From Bacteroidales bacterium UBA6248 (GTDB lineage Bacteria > Bacteroidota > Bacteroidia > Bacteroidales > Lentimicrobiaceae), in contig DJVU01000062.1 in the NCBI GenBank assembly GCA_002441345.1, positions 1-20,835 on the forward strand: a stretch of 20,835 nt of DNA, in the 5' to 3' direction. Position numbers and translations under genes: made by a program. Positions within the stretch are counted from its first letter, which is position 1, and each line of letters opens with the position of its first letter. Under the pieces are notes generated by a model. That model was not told the DNA's origin. It ran no database searches and worked only from the letters and a program-made list of their open reading frames with translations. Shown here piece by piece: positions 7,465 through 15,177 of the stretch.

Positions 7465-8244
7465 CTATTGACCCATCCATTGACGGAAGCTGACCGACTT
7501 AAGCCGGCTTACCATCAGATCGCCGCTGAAAGGAGGCTTGAGGCGCAGCTTCAGCTTGCCTCCAAAATGGTTTTCAATGCGTTCCACCGCTTTTACATGC
7601 ACGATAAGTTGCCGGTTGGCGCGGTAAAATACTTCGGGATTCAGCTGCTCTTCCAGAGCATCAAGGGGGAAGTCGACGATGTGCATGCTATTGCCGAAGG
7701 TAACGGCTGTTGTAATCCTGTTTTCGTTGTGGAAATAAGCGATTTCATCCACATCGAGCCGGATGTAGGCATCTCCCTTGGAAATGAGGAAGCGGCTGCG
7801 GAATTTCTTTTCACCAGTCCGGATGGCATCCAGAATTTCGGAATAATCCGTCACTCCCCCGGAAGGCACTGAAAGTCCGGAGATATTTTCATATTTGATG
7901 ATGGCCTGTTCCAGTTCTTTTTCCCGGAAAGGCTTCAGAAGATAATCGATGCTGTTGACTTTAAAGGCCCTGATGGCGTAGTTATCGTAAGCCGTAGTAA
8001 AGATGACCATGCTCCGCACCTCTGTTTCTTCAAATATTTTAAAGCAAAGTCCGTCGGCAAGTTGTATGTCCATAAAAATCAGATCGGGCTGAGGATTTTG
8101 CAGAAGCCATTCAACGCTTCGTTTTACACTCTCCAAAGTCCCGGCAACATGCCACATAGGCCGTAATTTCCGGATCATCCCTTCCAGAAGCCTTAGATTG
8201 TAATCTTCGTCTTCAATCAGGAGTATGTTCACTTTCCTGTTCAT
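7465..8244 (-). CDS. LytTR family response regulator
   Basis: A 259-residue two-component regulator. The N-terminal receiver domain (about 5-120) has the acidic pair E11/D12, phospho-acceptor D59 in LIFMDIQLADG, T84 in VIFTTAYD and K104 in YLLKPF. The C-terminal LytTR DNA-binding domain (about 150-255) includes the typical block FYRANRQLIVHVKAVERI and a final KSVSFRQW. The start codon overlaps the kinase stop by 4 bp (ATGA at 8244-8241), which indicates translational coupling with the histidine kinase. It should bind promoter DNA as a phosphorylated dimer. Targets cannot be read from the sequence; the upstream efflux operon is the closest candidate. A shared terminator hairpin lies about 50 bases past the stop. 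Confidence 0.93.
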   Translation of the reverse strand: MNRKVNILLIEDEDYNLRLLEGMIRKLRPMWHVAGTLESVKRSVEWLLQNPQPDLIFMDIQLADGLCFKIFEETEVRSMVIFTTAYDNYAIRAFKVNSIDYLLKPFREKELEQAIIKYENISGLSVPSGGVTDYSEILDAIRTGEKKFRSRFLISKGDAYIRLDVDEIAYFHNENRITTAVTFGNSMHIVDFPLDALEEQLNPEVFYRANRQLIVHVKAVERIENHFGGKLKLRLKPPFSGDLMVSRLKSVSFRQWMGQ

Positions 8245-9293
8245 AACAAAGGAATATGTACTTCAAACGATGAGCTGCCCGGCATAACCTCAACCGGCCG
8301 GCTGGTAAGCAGGGCATATCGCTGTTTAAGGTTTGTGAGTCCCGTTTTTTCGGAATGGGACGCTTCCTTGGGGTTAACATTGTTGGTAATGGTTATCGAG
8401 TCTGCATTGCTTCTGATAACAATGTGCAGAGGAGAATCCTTCAGTGCAACGTTATGTTTCAGGGCGTTTTCCACAAGTTGCTGAAGAGCCAGGGGGGGCA
8501 GCTCCCGCATTAATTCCGCTTCTCTGATATCGTTTTCAACAATAAGGGCACTGCCCATGCGCTCCTTGTGAAGAGCTGTATATGCTTCCAGAAATTCAAG
8601 CTCCTCTGTAAGTTTTACCGTTGCTTTATCCTTGCTTTGAAGAACATATCTGTATACATCCGTAAAATTCTGCGTAAACTGAACCGCAGCCTCCGGATCA
8701 TAGGTTATCATCGATTTCAGAACGCTGAGATTGTTGAAAAGGAAATGGGGATTTAACTGGGCCTGCAGGGATTGGTAATCGCTTGCCAGTTTCAGGGCTT
8801 TTATCTCCTCCAGCTGCCATATTGATGTAATCCATTTGTCGATGATTCTTAGGGTTATCGACACAAGTATCAGTATAAAAGTAAAAATTAGGCCGAACAG
8901 CGTCATCAGCTGCAGGATGGGATTCGAGAAAAACAGAATATCGCTTCCTGTAAGCATCAGCAGAACAAGAATCAGGCCGCCCAGCAATAAACTCAGAATT
9001 GCATGCAGAATGATCCGCAGGCTAATTTTTTCAGGTATAGGCAGGTAGCGCTCGGCAATGTGGTCAAAAAGTACGTTTCCTTCGCTTATAATATTAAAAA
9101 CCAGTATAGTGCGTACATATTCCAATGTGGAAACATCTGCATTTCCATCTCCGGCAAACCAGGTTGCCATAAATAAAAACAGCCATCCCACACCACTTAC
9201 AAGGGCAATTCTGACCAGTACACTTTTCGGAGTGTAGTCGGAAAGCCGGCTGATGATGCGCAGATTTTTACTTTGCGTTTCGCGTTTATTCAT
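8241..9293 (-). CDS. LytS-type sensor histidine kinase
   Basis: A 350-residue membrane kinase of the His_kinase (LytS/YehU-like) family. Hydrophobic segments are at about 25-46, 91-116 and 128-150, with a weaker one near 58-72, so the N terminus is a membrane module with little outside-facing sequence. A linker helix (about 155-178) leads to the H-box QLNPHFLFNNLSVLKSM with H183 as phospho-acceptor. The N-box LQQLVENALKHNV has N276, and the ATP-lid end is GLTNLKQRYALL. It pairs with the overlapping LytTR regulator. With no large sensor domain, it probably senses a membrane or intramembrane signal. A TACTTTTG box lies only 8 bases upstream of the start. The efflux outer-membrane gene ends 108 bases upstream, so read-through is possible too. 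Confidence 0.92.
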   Translation of the reverse strand: MNKRETQSKNLRIISRLSDYTPKSVLVRIALVSGVGWLFLFMATWFAGDGNADVSTLEYVRTILVFNIISEGNVLFDHIAERYLPIPEKISLRIILHAILSLLLGGLILVLLMLTGSDILFFSNPILQLMTLFGLIFTFILILVSITLRIIDKWITSIWQLEEIKALKLASDYQSLQAQLNPHFLFNNLSVLKSMITYDPEAAVQFTQNFTDVYRYVLQSKDKATVKLTEELEFLEAYTALHKERMGSALIVENDIREAELMRELPPLALQQLVENALKHNVALKDSPLHIVIRSNADSITITNNVNPKEASHSEKTGLTNLKQRYALLTSRPVEVMPGSSSFEVHIPLL

Positions 9294-9301
9294 AGCTTTC
9301 T

Positions 9302-9309
9302 CAAAAGTA
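9302..9309 (-). promoter_or_regulatory. TACTTTTG -7-like box in front of the kinase gene
   Basis: On the minus strand TACTTTTG exactly matches TAnnTTTG and ends 8 bases before the kinase ATG. No good TTG is found 17-23 bases upstream. If used, transcription would start almost at the start codon, giving a leaderless or near-leaderless message. The same octamer occurs in front of the efflux operon. Confidence 0.3.
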
Positions 9310-9401
9310 CGCCTTTTTTAACCAGAACTTCCGGTACTATAGCCATTCGTCCTCTTCCTCCGCTTCTGCAATCCATAATATCTTCCTGTGCCCGGATAAG
9401 G

Positions 9402-10826
9402 TTATTCGCTCAGGGTACCGTTGACTTTCTTCCAGGCCGTTTCCATTTTCCGGAATTCGGCTTTCGCATCAATAAGCTCACTGTATGCTTGCTGCCATTG
9501 TGTTTGAGCTATTAAAAATTCGCTCATGGTTTCCGTACCGACTTCGTAATTGTCGCGGCTTAGTCTGAGGTTTTCGCTTGCCTGTTCCAGGGCGTTTTCG
9601 TTCATGCGTATGCGCTCCCATGCCAGCAGCAGACTCATCCCGGCCTGTTCGGCTTCGAGCTGAAGCAGCTGGTTTATCCTGGAGAGCTCAGCTTCTTTGA
9701 TCTGTTTTTCAATTTGTGCCGATCGTATCTTTCGCATGCCCTCACCCCAGTGAAACAAAGGAATTTTAACCGAAGCCATCACATTCAGGCTGGTATTGTC
9801 GAATTCGGTTCCGCTGAATTCAATACCTCCGATGTGGTTATAGGATGCCTGCACACCGGCGACCGGTAAAAAATCGGCGCGTGCCATCCGGATGTTCTGA
9901 TCCTGAAGTGCGATGTTTTTCTCAAGCAGCTTGTATTCAGGCCGGTTGATTGCATTAGCTCGTGCCGGTCCGCTCATTACAGGAGCAGCGGTTTCTATTA
10001 CCGTATCGCTTGCTACGATCTGCGTTTCGGGTGATAATCCGGTAATGCGGCATAAATCCATACGGCTGAGTTCATAGCCGTTATGTGCACGCTGAAGATT
10101 AAGCCGGGCTTTGTTCAGCTCAACCGTGGCTTTCATCAGGTCGTTGCGTTGTGCAAATCCTGCCTCATGTGTATTCTGCACCTTTGCAACGAGCTCTTCC
10201 AGCATTGCAACAGCCTGTGCGGCCAGCTTTACCTTCTCGCTCAGCGATACAAACGTCCAGTAAGCGTTGTCGGCTTCCAGCAGGGTATTATTTTTATGCA
10301 GCTCTATATTCCGGGAGGCCATCTCAACGCCAACCTCAGCCATCCGGTTGCCGGCATCGATTTTTCCGCCGGTATATAAGGGCTGCTGCAGCGAAAGCCC
10401 GACCTGATAAGCGCCACTCAGATTCACGTTCAGGGGCAGCCAGGCATACATGTTGAAAACAGGATTGCCGTCCGGGCCGATCACAGGCTCACCGGTAACA
10501 GGATGAATCATAATATTCGGTTCCAGCTCCCCGGTCACAGGATTTGGCTTTACCGTAGGAAGGGTGAGCTCCATTTCGAAGTCCTTGTCCTGGTAAATTG
10601 CAGTCCCGCCGGCAGCGAGCGAGGGCAGCCTCAGGGTGCGGGCAGCCGACTTCTGTTCGCGCGCTTGCTCAAGCTGAAGCCCGGCAATCTTCAGGTTATC
10701 GTTCGTCGCGATTGCCCGCTGCCGGCATTGCATCAGGCTCATTATTTCCTGGCCGCTTACTGTGGTAACGGTTATCGTTGAAAGAAGCAGTGCGAAAATA
10801 CGTATCGTATTCATAGTAAGGTTCAT
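9402..10826 (-). CDS. TolC-family outer-membrane efflux protein
   Basis: A 474-residue outer-membrane factor, the usual TolC/OprM length. The signal peptide is residues 1-26 (cleavage after VSGQ; an alternative start is Met5). The protein has the duplicated OEP fold, with long amphipathic helices near 35-70, 165-265 and 365-470. Strand segments include GAYQVGLSLQQPLYTGGK (about 138-155) and LNVMASVKIPLFHWGEGMRK. It forms the trimeric exit duct for the adjacent RND pump. The ATG directly abuts the permease stop (10827), which supports one operon. It carries a long Pro/Gly-rich insert at about 82-130 with two PVTGE copies, probably an extracellular loop at the tip of the barrel. There is no Cys after the signal peptide, so it is not a lipoprotein. 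Confidence 0.93.
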   Translation of the reverse strand: MNLTMNTIRIFALLLSTITVTTVSGQEIMSLMQCRQRAIATNDNLKIAGLQLEQAREQKSAARTLRLPSLAAGGTAIYQDKDFEMELTLPTVKPNPVTGELEPNIMIHPVTGEPVIGPDGNPVFNMYAWLPLNVNLSGAYQVGLSLQQPLYTGGKIDAGNRMAEVGVEMASRNIELHKNNTLLEADNAYWTFVSLSEKVKLAAQAVAMLEELVAKVQNTHEAGFAQRNDLMKATVELNKARLNLQRAHNGYELSRMDLCRITGLSPETQIVASDTVIETAAPVMSGPARANAINRPEYKLLEKNIALQDQNIRMARADFLPVAGVQASYNHIGGIEFSGTEFDNTSLNVMASVKIPLFHWGEGMRKIRSAQIEKQIKEAELSRINQLLQLEAEQAGMSLLLAWERIRMNENALEQASENLRLSRDNYEVGTETMSEFLIAQTQWQQAYSELIDAKAEFRKMETAWKKVNGTLSE

Positions 10827-13800
10827 TTACGGTTTAACGGTCCCGGGTCTTACCCTGTAAAAGGCGGCATAAAGTATGGGAACAAACAGCAGTGTAATCA
10901 GGGTGCCGATAAGCAATCCGCTGATGATGGCTACGGCCATACTCGCATACATGGGATCGGACAGTAAAGGCAGCATGCCCAGAATGGTTGTCAGAGAAGC
11001 AAGCAGTACGGGACGTGTCCGCGAGATGGTGGCGTTCACAAGTGCCATATGTTTTTCAGCACCCGAAGCAATGCGTTGCTCTGCTTCATCGAGAAGAACA
11101 ATGGCGTTTTTTACTATCATTCCCATCAGTCCGAACGATCCGATGATGGCCATAAAGGTAAACGGCTGTCCGGCCAGAATCATGCCGGGAACAATTCCCG
11201 TAAAGGCCATCGGGATACACAGCAGAACGATAAGCGGTTTCCTGAAATCGTTGAAAAGCAGGATAAGTGTTAGTATTATGAGGGTGATGGAAATCGGAAG
11301 AAATCTGAAAATGTTCCGGAGTGCATCGCCCTGGAGTTCATGCTCGCCCACCCAGGTGAGCGTGTAGCCGTCGGGAAGCAGGATGTTTTCCATGGCCTTT
11401 CGGCTGGTATTTAGCACTAGTGCCGGACTGTAATCGTCACCGGGCTCGCATTGTACCTGAATAGCCCTTCGGCCATTGATGCGCCTGACCACCGGTTCCT
11501 GCCAGGTAAGGTCGAGTCCGCTGGTAACGGCACTCAGCGGAACAGGACGGATGAGTTCGCGGGTGAGATCCTCTGCCGATTTTATTCCAGTCATCAATTC
11601 GCGAATGGTTTGTTCGTTAAGGCCTGATATATCAGGAATCATATTCCAGACGGGAATATCGCCTGGTTGTTCGATGCGCGACCCGTCGGGATTCCTGAGT
11701 TTCATCACAATGTTCACCCGGGTCTGGTTTTCGTAGTATGACCCTATGGGCAGTCCGTCGGTTGCTGCCAGAAGGGCGTTGCTCACATCCTGGCGGGTCG
11801 TGCCGGTTCTGCTTGCTGCCTGCCGCGCATACCGGGCCGTGAGCACCTCACCGGCTGGTTCCCAGTCGTCTTCCAGAGTATACTGGTCAACGTATGGATT
11901 TTGTCTGAAAATTTCTTTTGCCTGATCGCTCAAATTACGCAATACCGCAGGGTCGGGACCTGAAAATTCGACTTCAACGGTATGTGAGGCCTTGATCGAG
12001 AGATTGTACTTCCGGATCCGCGTGCGCGCATCGGGAAAATTGTCGTGCAGATATTCTGCTATTTGTGGCTTCATCCGAATCATGGTTTCATAATCTTTGA
12101 AGTTCACGATCAGCTCTCCGTAATTGTCACCGGCTTCCCCCATCGGACGAACAAGGCAGTAACGGGATGGAGTCTGGCCATGACTCGATGCTACCATTTT
12201 TACTTCATCAAGCGAATTAAGGTATTCGGTAATGCTGTGAAGGTCGTCGTTAACCCTTTGCGGACTTGCTCCGGCCGGAAGACGGTATTCTATGTATGCC
12301 TGATTGTAGTTGAAGTCGGGGAAAAACGATTTCTTAATGTTGCCGAAGTTGAGGGCAGCAGCTGCCAGCAGGATGGCCGATGCAGTGAGTGTTGCCGTTT
12401 TGTAATGAAGCAGAGTGTTGAGCATCTTTCGCAGCATATCATAAAATTTTCCGCTGAAAAGATCTTTTTCATCGGTTACAGCCCGAAACTTTAAAAGTTT
12501 ACCGGCAAAAAGCGGCACCTGCGTCATCGCAAGCAACCAGCTTATAAGTAATGATATACAAAGCACTACAAAAAGATCGCGGGCATAGGTGCCGGCTGCA
12601 TCCTGCGAAAGATAAACAGGGAGGAACGCCGCTATGGCGATAAATGTGGCACCGAAAAGCGGCCAGGCCGTTTTTTTTGCCGGATCGATAAGCGCCTTGT
12701 GCCGGGGAATTCCTTTCTTCATGTTAACAAGAATGCCGTCAAGAACTACAATGGCGTTGTCGACAAGCATCCCCATGGCAACGATAAAGGCTCCCAGCGA
12801 AATGCGCTGAAGCGTACCACCGGCAGCCAGCAATATGGGAAACGTAGCCATAATCGTCAGCACCAGCCCCGATCCTATGATGATTCCGCTGCGAAGTCCC
12901 ATCGCGATCATAAGCACCAGGATAACAATGGCGACGGAAGCAAAAAGATTGAACATAAAGCCGTCGATCGACTTTTTCACCAGGTCGGGCTGGAAGAAGA
13001 CTTTTTCGAAGCTGTAACCAAGTGGAATATTTTTCTGAAGCTCGGCGAGGCGTTTATCTGCTCTCTTTCCTACTTCCACTATGTTCTCTCCCGATTCCAT
13101 CGAAAGGGAAATACCGATTGCTTTCCGGTTGTTCAGGAAAAAGGTGTTGCGGAGAGGGTCGCTGTAAGTCTCCCCGACCTTTGCTATATCGGAGAGTTTA
13201 AAGATATTGCCGTTGATTCCTTTTACGAGTGTGCCTGCGACATCCTCCGGACTTTTTATCCGGCCATCCACCTCTATATTGATGCGCTGATTGCCGGTTT
13301 GAAGAGGTCCGGGATAAACAGTGGAGGTCTGACCATTGATGGCTGCCATTACCTGAAGGGGATAAATGCCAGATTCACCCATCCCGGAAGGGGTAAATAC
13401 AATTTCGGTTACCGGTTCCTGCTCCCCGTATATTTCAACCCGCGCCACCCCTTCAATGGCTAGCATTTCACGCTTAATGTAACGGGCCATGCGACTCATC
13501 TCCTTGTAGGAAAATCCTTCGGCTGTCATTGCGTAAAACATTCCGTATACATCTCCGAAATCGTCGTAGATCATGGGGGCCATGGCACCTTCGGGCAGTT
13601 CGGGAATTACTTCGTTCATTCGGCGCCTCAGGTAATCCCAGCGCTGCTCGATTTCATCCTGAGGTACGGTCAGCTCAAGCGTAACAGCCACAACGGAAAG
13701 ATTGGGCATCGATTTCGACCGTATGCTTTCCACGTTGGCAAGGGTGTTGAGATGTTCTTCAATCGCATTGGTAACCTGCATCTCTACCTCATGCGCCGAA

Positions 13801-13964
13801 GCTCCCGGATAGACTGTAACAATCTGGCTCTGCATCACCACCAGCTCAGGGTCCTCAAGCTTGCTGATGCTGCGAAATGCAAGAATGCCACCGGCAATCA
13901 TTGCAAAAAAGATAAAATAGAATATTGACTTCCGGTGGAAAATATATTCCGTTATATGCATCAT
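10827..13964 (-). CDS. RND efflux permease, AcrB-like
   Basis: A 1045-residue inner-membrane proton-driven pump, full length for the family. TM1 is at about 12-32. The first porter domain follows (VYPGASAHEVE near 51-61, then EGVARVEIYGEQ). TM2-6 occupy about 335-490, TM7 about 523-540, the second porter half about 545-885, and TM8-12 lie from about 886 to the C terminus. The TM4 motif GMLVDNAIVVLD places D402 at the AcrB Asp407 position, while N403 replaces Asp408. In TM10, GMIVKNAIVLLDE gives K952 as the AcrB Lys940 counterpart. The proton-relay core is thus present with one substitution. It overlaps the adaptor stop by 4 bp and abuts the TolC-like gene. Substrate is unknown; sequence type suggests organic compounds rather than metal ions. 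Confidence 0.94.
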   Translation of the reverse strand: MMHITEYIFHRKSIFYFIFFAMIAGGILAFRSISKLEDPELVVMQSQIVTVYPGASAHEVEMQVTNAIEEHLNTLANVESIRSKSMPNLSVVAVTLELTVPQDEIEQRWDYLRRRMNEVIPELPEGAMAPMIYDDFGDVYGMFYAMTAEGFSYKEMSRMARYIKREMLAIEGVARVEIYGEQEPVTEIVFTPSGMGESGIYPLQVMAAINGQTSTVYPGPLQTGNQRINIEVDGRIKSPEDVAGTLVKGINGNIFKLSDIAKVGETYSDPLRNTFFLNNRKAIGISLSMESGENIVEVGKRADKRLAELQKNIPLGYSFEKVFFQPDLVKKSIDGFMFNLFASVAIVILVLMIAMGLRSGIIIGSGLVLTIMATFPILLAAGGTLQRISLGAFIVAMGMLVDNAIVVLDGILVNMKKGIPRHKALIDPAKKTAWPLFGATFIAIAAFLPVYLSQDAAGTYARDLFVVLCISLLISWLLAMTQVPLFAGKLLKFRAVTDEKDLFSGKFYDMLRKMLNTLLHYKTATLTASAILLAAAALNFGNIKKSFFPDFNYNQAYIEYRLPAGASPQRVNDDLHSITEYLNSLDEVKMVASSHGQTPSRYCLVRPMGEAGDNYGELIVNFKDYETMIRMKPQIAEYLHDNFPDARTRIRKYNLSIKASHTVEVEFSGPDPAVLRNLSDQAKEIFRQNPYVDQYTLEDDWEPAGEVLTARYARQAASRTGTTRQDVSNALLAATDGLPIGSYYENQTRVNIVMKLRNPDGSRIEQPGDIPVWNMIPDISGLNEQTIRELMTGIKSAEDLTRELIRPVPLSAVTSGLDLTWQEPVVRRINGRRAIQVQCEPGDDYSPALVLNTSRKAMENILLPDGYTLTWVGEHELQGDALRNIFRFLPISITLIILTLILLFNDFRKPLIVLLCIPMAFTGIVPGMILAGQPFTFMAIIGSFGLMGMIVKNAIVLLDEAEQRIASGAEKHMALVNATISRTRPVLLASLTTILGMLPLLSDPMYASMAVAIISGLLIGTLITLLFVPILYAAFYRVRPGTVKP

Positions 13965-15028
13965 AGCAATCCTCCGGTATTGGATTTTGAGGCAGGTTCA
14001 AGTGGCATGACTTTTTGGCCTTCGTTAAGCAGACTGACTCCGGCAACAACAACGTATTCACCAGGCTCAAGACCTTCGGTTATGCGTATTCGTCCGTCAC
14101 CGGTCAGCATGCCCGTGGTAACTAACCTGCCTGAAACTATTTGTGTCTGCGGTTCGTAAATCCAGACATGCGCCCTGCCTTCCCGGTGAAACAGTGCATC
14201 CAGAGAAATGCAGGTTTGTAATCCGCTCGGATTGCTGTAACTGATTTCAACCTGTATATCCATTCCGGGAGCCAGTTTTGTTCTGGAATCCGGACAGAGT
14301 CCAAGCCGCAGACTGTAGAGTTGATTCTGGTTGGCTTTTTTGCTGTAATTCAGTAGTCTGAGGTCGAAAGGCTGATCGGGCAGGAAAGGCTGAATTCCGG
14401 TATAGGAGACTATGTCATCGCGTTTAAGATAAAGCGAAACAGGGATGTCGATTTCTATCTGATAGAAGTTAAGGTCGAGCAGGGTGGCAACAGGCATGCC
14501 TGCATCGATCAGTTCGTTTTCACGGAAATTCACTTTCTGGATATACCCGTCGACGGGAGCCAGCAGACGGGTATCGCTGAGCTGATCTTTCGCATGCCTG
14601 AGCTGTGCGCCAGCCATACGCTCCCCGGTTACGGCCTTGTCGTAATCGCTAATGGAAATGCTCCCCCGGTTATAAAGTTCAATAACGCGTCCGGCATCGG
14701 CTTTCACCTGATCGTATTGCGCCTGTGCGGCTTGTACCTGTACTTCGTAATCGCGCGTATCCATACGGGCAATCAGCTGACCTGCTTTTACATAGTCGCC
14801 TTCCTTTACCGCAATATGGTCAATTGAGCCCGCAACCCGGAAAGCCAGATTTATTTCGCCCGCTTCCCGTAAAATTCCGGGGAAACTTTTTTTCTCCAGG
14901 GAATCAGCCAGGCCCGCCTGCGCAACTTTAACTTTCCTGACAATTTCCTGCGGTCCCGGATTGCTGTTGCAGCCGGCAAACAGGCCCGTGATAAGCAGAA
15001 CCGAAACCATGCGTCCGATTGATCTCAT
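13961..15028 (-). CDS. RND efflux periplasmic adaptor lipoprotein
   Basis: A 355-residue membrane-fusion protein. The N terminus is a lipoprotein signal (basic residues, hydrophobic 8-18, LFAGC with Cys20), so it is anchored to a membrane by lipid. Next come a beta-barrel strand set (INLAFRVAGSIDHIAVKEGDYVKAGQLIARMD, given here as blocks around 56-90), a helical hairpin (about 92-150), and the second lipoyl half (LLAPVDGYIQKVNFRENELIDAG). The C-terminal barrel and membrane-proximal domain end in ITEGLEPGEYVVVAGVSLLNEGQKV. It links the permease to the TolC-like duct. Its stop overlaps the permease start by 4 bp. A promoter-like signal lies about 35-70 bases upstream of its ATG. Confidence 0.93.
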   Translation of the reverse strand: MRSIGRMVSVLLITGLFAGCNSNPGPQEIVRKVKVAQAGLADSLEKKSFPGILREAGEINLAFRVAGSIDHIAVKEGDYVKAGQLIARMDTRDYEVQVQAAQAQYDQVKADAGRVIELYNRGSISISDYDKAVTGERMAGAQLRHAKDQLSDTRLLAPVDGYIQKVNFRENELIDAGMPVATLLDLNFYQIEIDIPVSLYLKRDDIVSYTGIQPFLPDQPFDLRLLNYSKKANQNQLYSLRLGLCPDSRTKLAPGMDIQVEISYSNPSGLQTCISLDALFHREGRAHVWIYEPQTQIVSGRLVTTGMLTGDGRIRITEGLEPGEYVVVAGVSLLNEGQKVMPLEPASKSNTGGLL

Positions 15029-15065
15029 AAAGCTTATGGGTTAAGGTAATTCAATGTACGTCCTG

Positions 15066-15098
15066 CAAAAGTAAAACCCCGCCCGCTGCTCCGGTCAA
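15066..15098 (-). promoter_or_regulatory. Promoter-like signal of the efflux operon
   Basis: On the minus strand TTG (15098-15096), a 22-base spacer and an exact TAnnTTTG match, TACTTTTG (15073-15066), 37 bases before the adaptor ATG. This is the best promoter match of the window. It lies in the 149-base gap after the HTH regulator gene. Confidence 0.5.
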
Positions 15099-15108
15099 TC
15101 AATCTGAC
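15094..15108. promoter_or_regulatory. Interrupted palindrome over the -33 element
   Basis: GTCAATCAATCTGAC: the 4-bp arms GTCA and TGAC flank 7 bases, overlapping the TTG of the efflux promoter-like signal. A palindrome placed there could be a repressor or activator site, for example for the HTH protein encoded just upstream or for the LytTR regulator. The short arms mean chance cannot be excluded. Confidence 0.25.
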
Positions 15109-15177
15109 TGAATTGCTGAAAATGGCGGCTGAAGTGTAAATCCGCCGTTCTACATTTTATCGCTTTAAGGATCTGGT

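Noticed and set aside
12699..13463. 254-codon plus-strand frame inside the RND permease gene
   Set aside because: Antisense shadow of a highly conserved permease; its composition is unlike a protein and it has no domain.
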